The translations under genes and the position numbers were made by a program. A stretch of 64,000 nucleotides of DNA. Source: an uncultured Prevotellaceae bacterium. Lineage in GTDB: Bacteria > Bacteroidota > Bacteroidia > Bacteroidales > Bacteroidaceae. Where the stretch lies: assembly GCA_946415365.1 (NCBI GenBank), contig CAMKSE010000018.1, positions 1 to 64,000 on the forward strand, given 5' to 3'. The notes beneath the pieces are model-generated. The model did not search any database, was not told the DNA's origin, and was given only the letters and a program-made list of their open reading frames with translations. Position 1 is the first letter of the stretch, and every line of letters begins with the position of its first letter. This document shows positions 63,506 to 64,000 of the stretch, one piece after another.

Positions 63506-64000
63506 ATGGCAGAACAGAATAATAATAACAACCGAAGAAAACAACGCCGCCAGATGCCAGTAGACAATACCTACGGGCATTTGCAGCCACAGGCTCTGGA
63601 TGTGGAAGATGCCGTACTGGGAGCACTGATGATCGATAAAGACGCATATGCAGTGGTATGCGAACTGTTGCGTCCTGAGAGTTTCTACGACCCTCGTCAC
63701 CAGATGATCTATGAGGCCATCCGCGACTTGAATATGAACGAGAGACCTGTAGACGTTCTTACCGTCACAGAACAATTGGCAAAGTCGGGAAACCTCGAGG
63801 AAGTGGGAGGCCCGGGCTATGTGGCAGAACTGAGTTCCAAGGTGGCTTCGTCGGCCAATATTGAGTATCACGCACAGATTATCGCTCAGAAGTCGCTGGC
63901 CCGTCAACTCATCTCTTTCTCAAGTGTCATTCAGACAAAAGCTTTTGATGAGACCATCGATGTGGAGGAACTGATGCAGGAGGCTGAGGGGTCTCTGTTC
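63506..64000 (+). CDS. dnaB: Replicative DNA helicase DnaB, N-terminal part (cut by window edge)
   Basis: 165 codons to the edge, open. After a polar, basic start (MAEQNNNNNRRKQRRQMPVD) come PQALDVEDAVLGALMIDKDAY, RPESFYDPRHQMIYEAI and GGPGYVAELSSKVASSANIEYHA, the DnaB N-terminal domain that forms the trimer of dimers and binds primase. The ATPase domain is outside the window. Unwinds DNA at the replication fork. Confidence 0.93.
   Translation, partial: MAEQNNNNNRRKQRRQMPVDNTYGHLQPQALDVEDAVLGALMIDKDAYAVVCELLRPESFYDPRHQMIYEAIRDLNMNERPVDVLTVTEQLAKSGNLEEVGGPGYVAELSSKVASSANIEYHAQIIAQKSLARQLISFSSVIQTKAFDETIDVEELMQEAEGSLF

Overview
The window looks like chromosomal DNA of a Prevotella-type Bacteroidales bacterium. 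Evidence: promoters follow the Bacteroidota pattern TTTG-N19-21-TAnnTTTG, almost no gene has a Shine-Dalgarno sequence, the gene families are Bacteroidales ones (BT4734/DUF3987 primase-helicase, DUF4494, DUF4348, CotH, BspA-type leucine-rich repeats, SPOR lipoprotein), and several secreted proteins end in the short GxR...GIYIxNGKK tail common in Prevotella. No rRNA, tRNA, transposase, integrase or CRISPR array was seen.

Layout. 1-5050 is an accessory module: a primase-polymerase/helicase-like gene and two unknown genes, all leftward, bracketed by identical 28-bp direct repeats (279-306 and 4635-4662). It contains dyad elements in which TGTC-rich motifs face each other across a palindrome, and it is followed by two different 22-bp tandem arrays. 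5076-19247 is a surface-protein locus: a leucine-rich-repeat/dockerin protein, a DUF2975 + XRE regulator pair, a 2,840-residue adhesin-like protein (12 Listeria-Bacteroides repeats, then a BspA-type solenoid interrupted by an inserted module), a glycan-binding-like protein and a carbohydrate esterase. 19284-33020 holds a GH43 enzyme, two tandem acyl-CoA ligases, a LolC/E-type permease, an aminotransferase, a pseudokinase operon, rlmH with a MORN-GH25 muramidase, and an ABC exporter.

33071-36203 is a second accessory patch with small unknown genes, another 22-bp array, another dyad element (34301-34427) and a CotH protein. 36321-53354 is mostly housekeeping: proS, OmpA lipoprotein, mtgA, pheS, murB, a short candidate ncRNA, a YtxH/holin-like envelope operon, ruvX, def, thrS, infC, rpmI, rplT. 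53447-64000 carries a thioesterase, a GH5 glycanase, DUF1015, a four-gene leftward operon (acidic protein, membrane pyrophosphatase hppA, double PAP2-type protein, M15 peptidase), rarA and the start of dnaB.

Most interesting: (1) the primase/helicase module with its dyad elements and 22-bp arrays, repeated without the primase gene near 34.2-34.4 kb, which looks like an origin-like or mobile element system; (2) the giant adhesin with an exact 756-bp internal triplication and a foreign module inside one copy, under a promoter that overlaps a perfect 14-bp inverted repeat next to an XRE regulator; (3) a double PAP2-type protein whose halves have lost different catalytic residues; (4) a membrane pseudokinase with Cys replacing both catalytic Asp residues. 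All functions are inferred from sequence alone.
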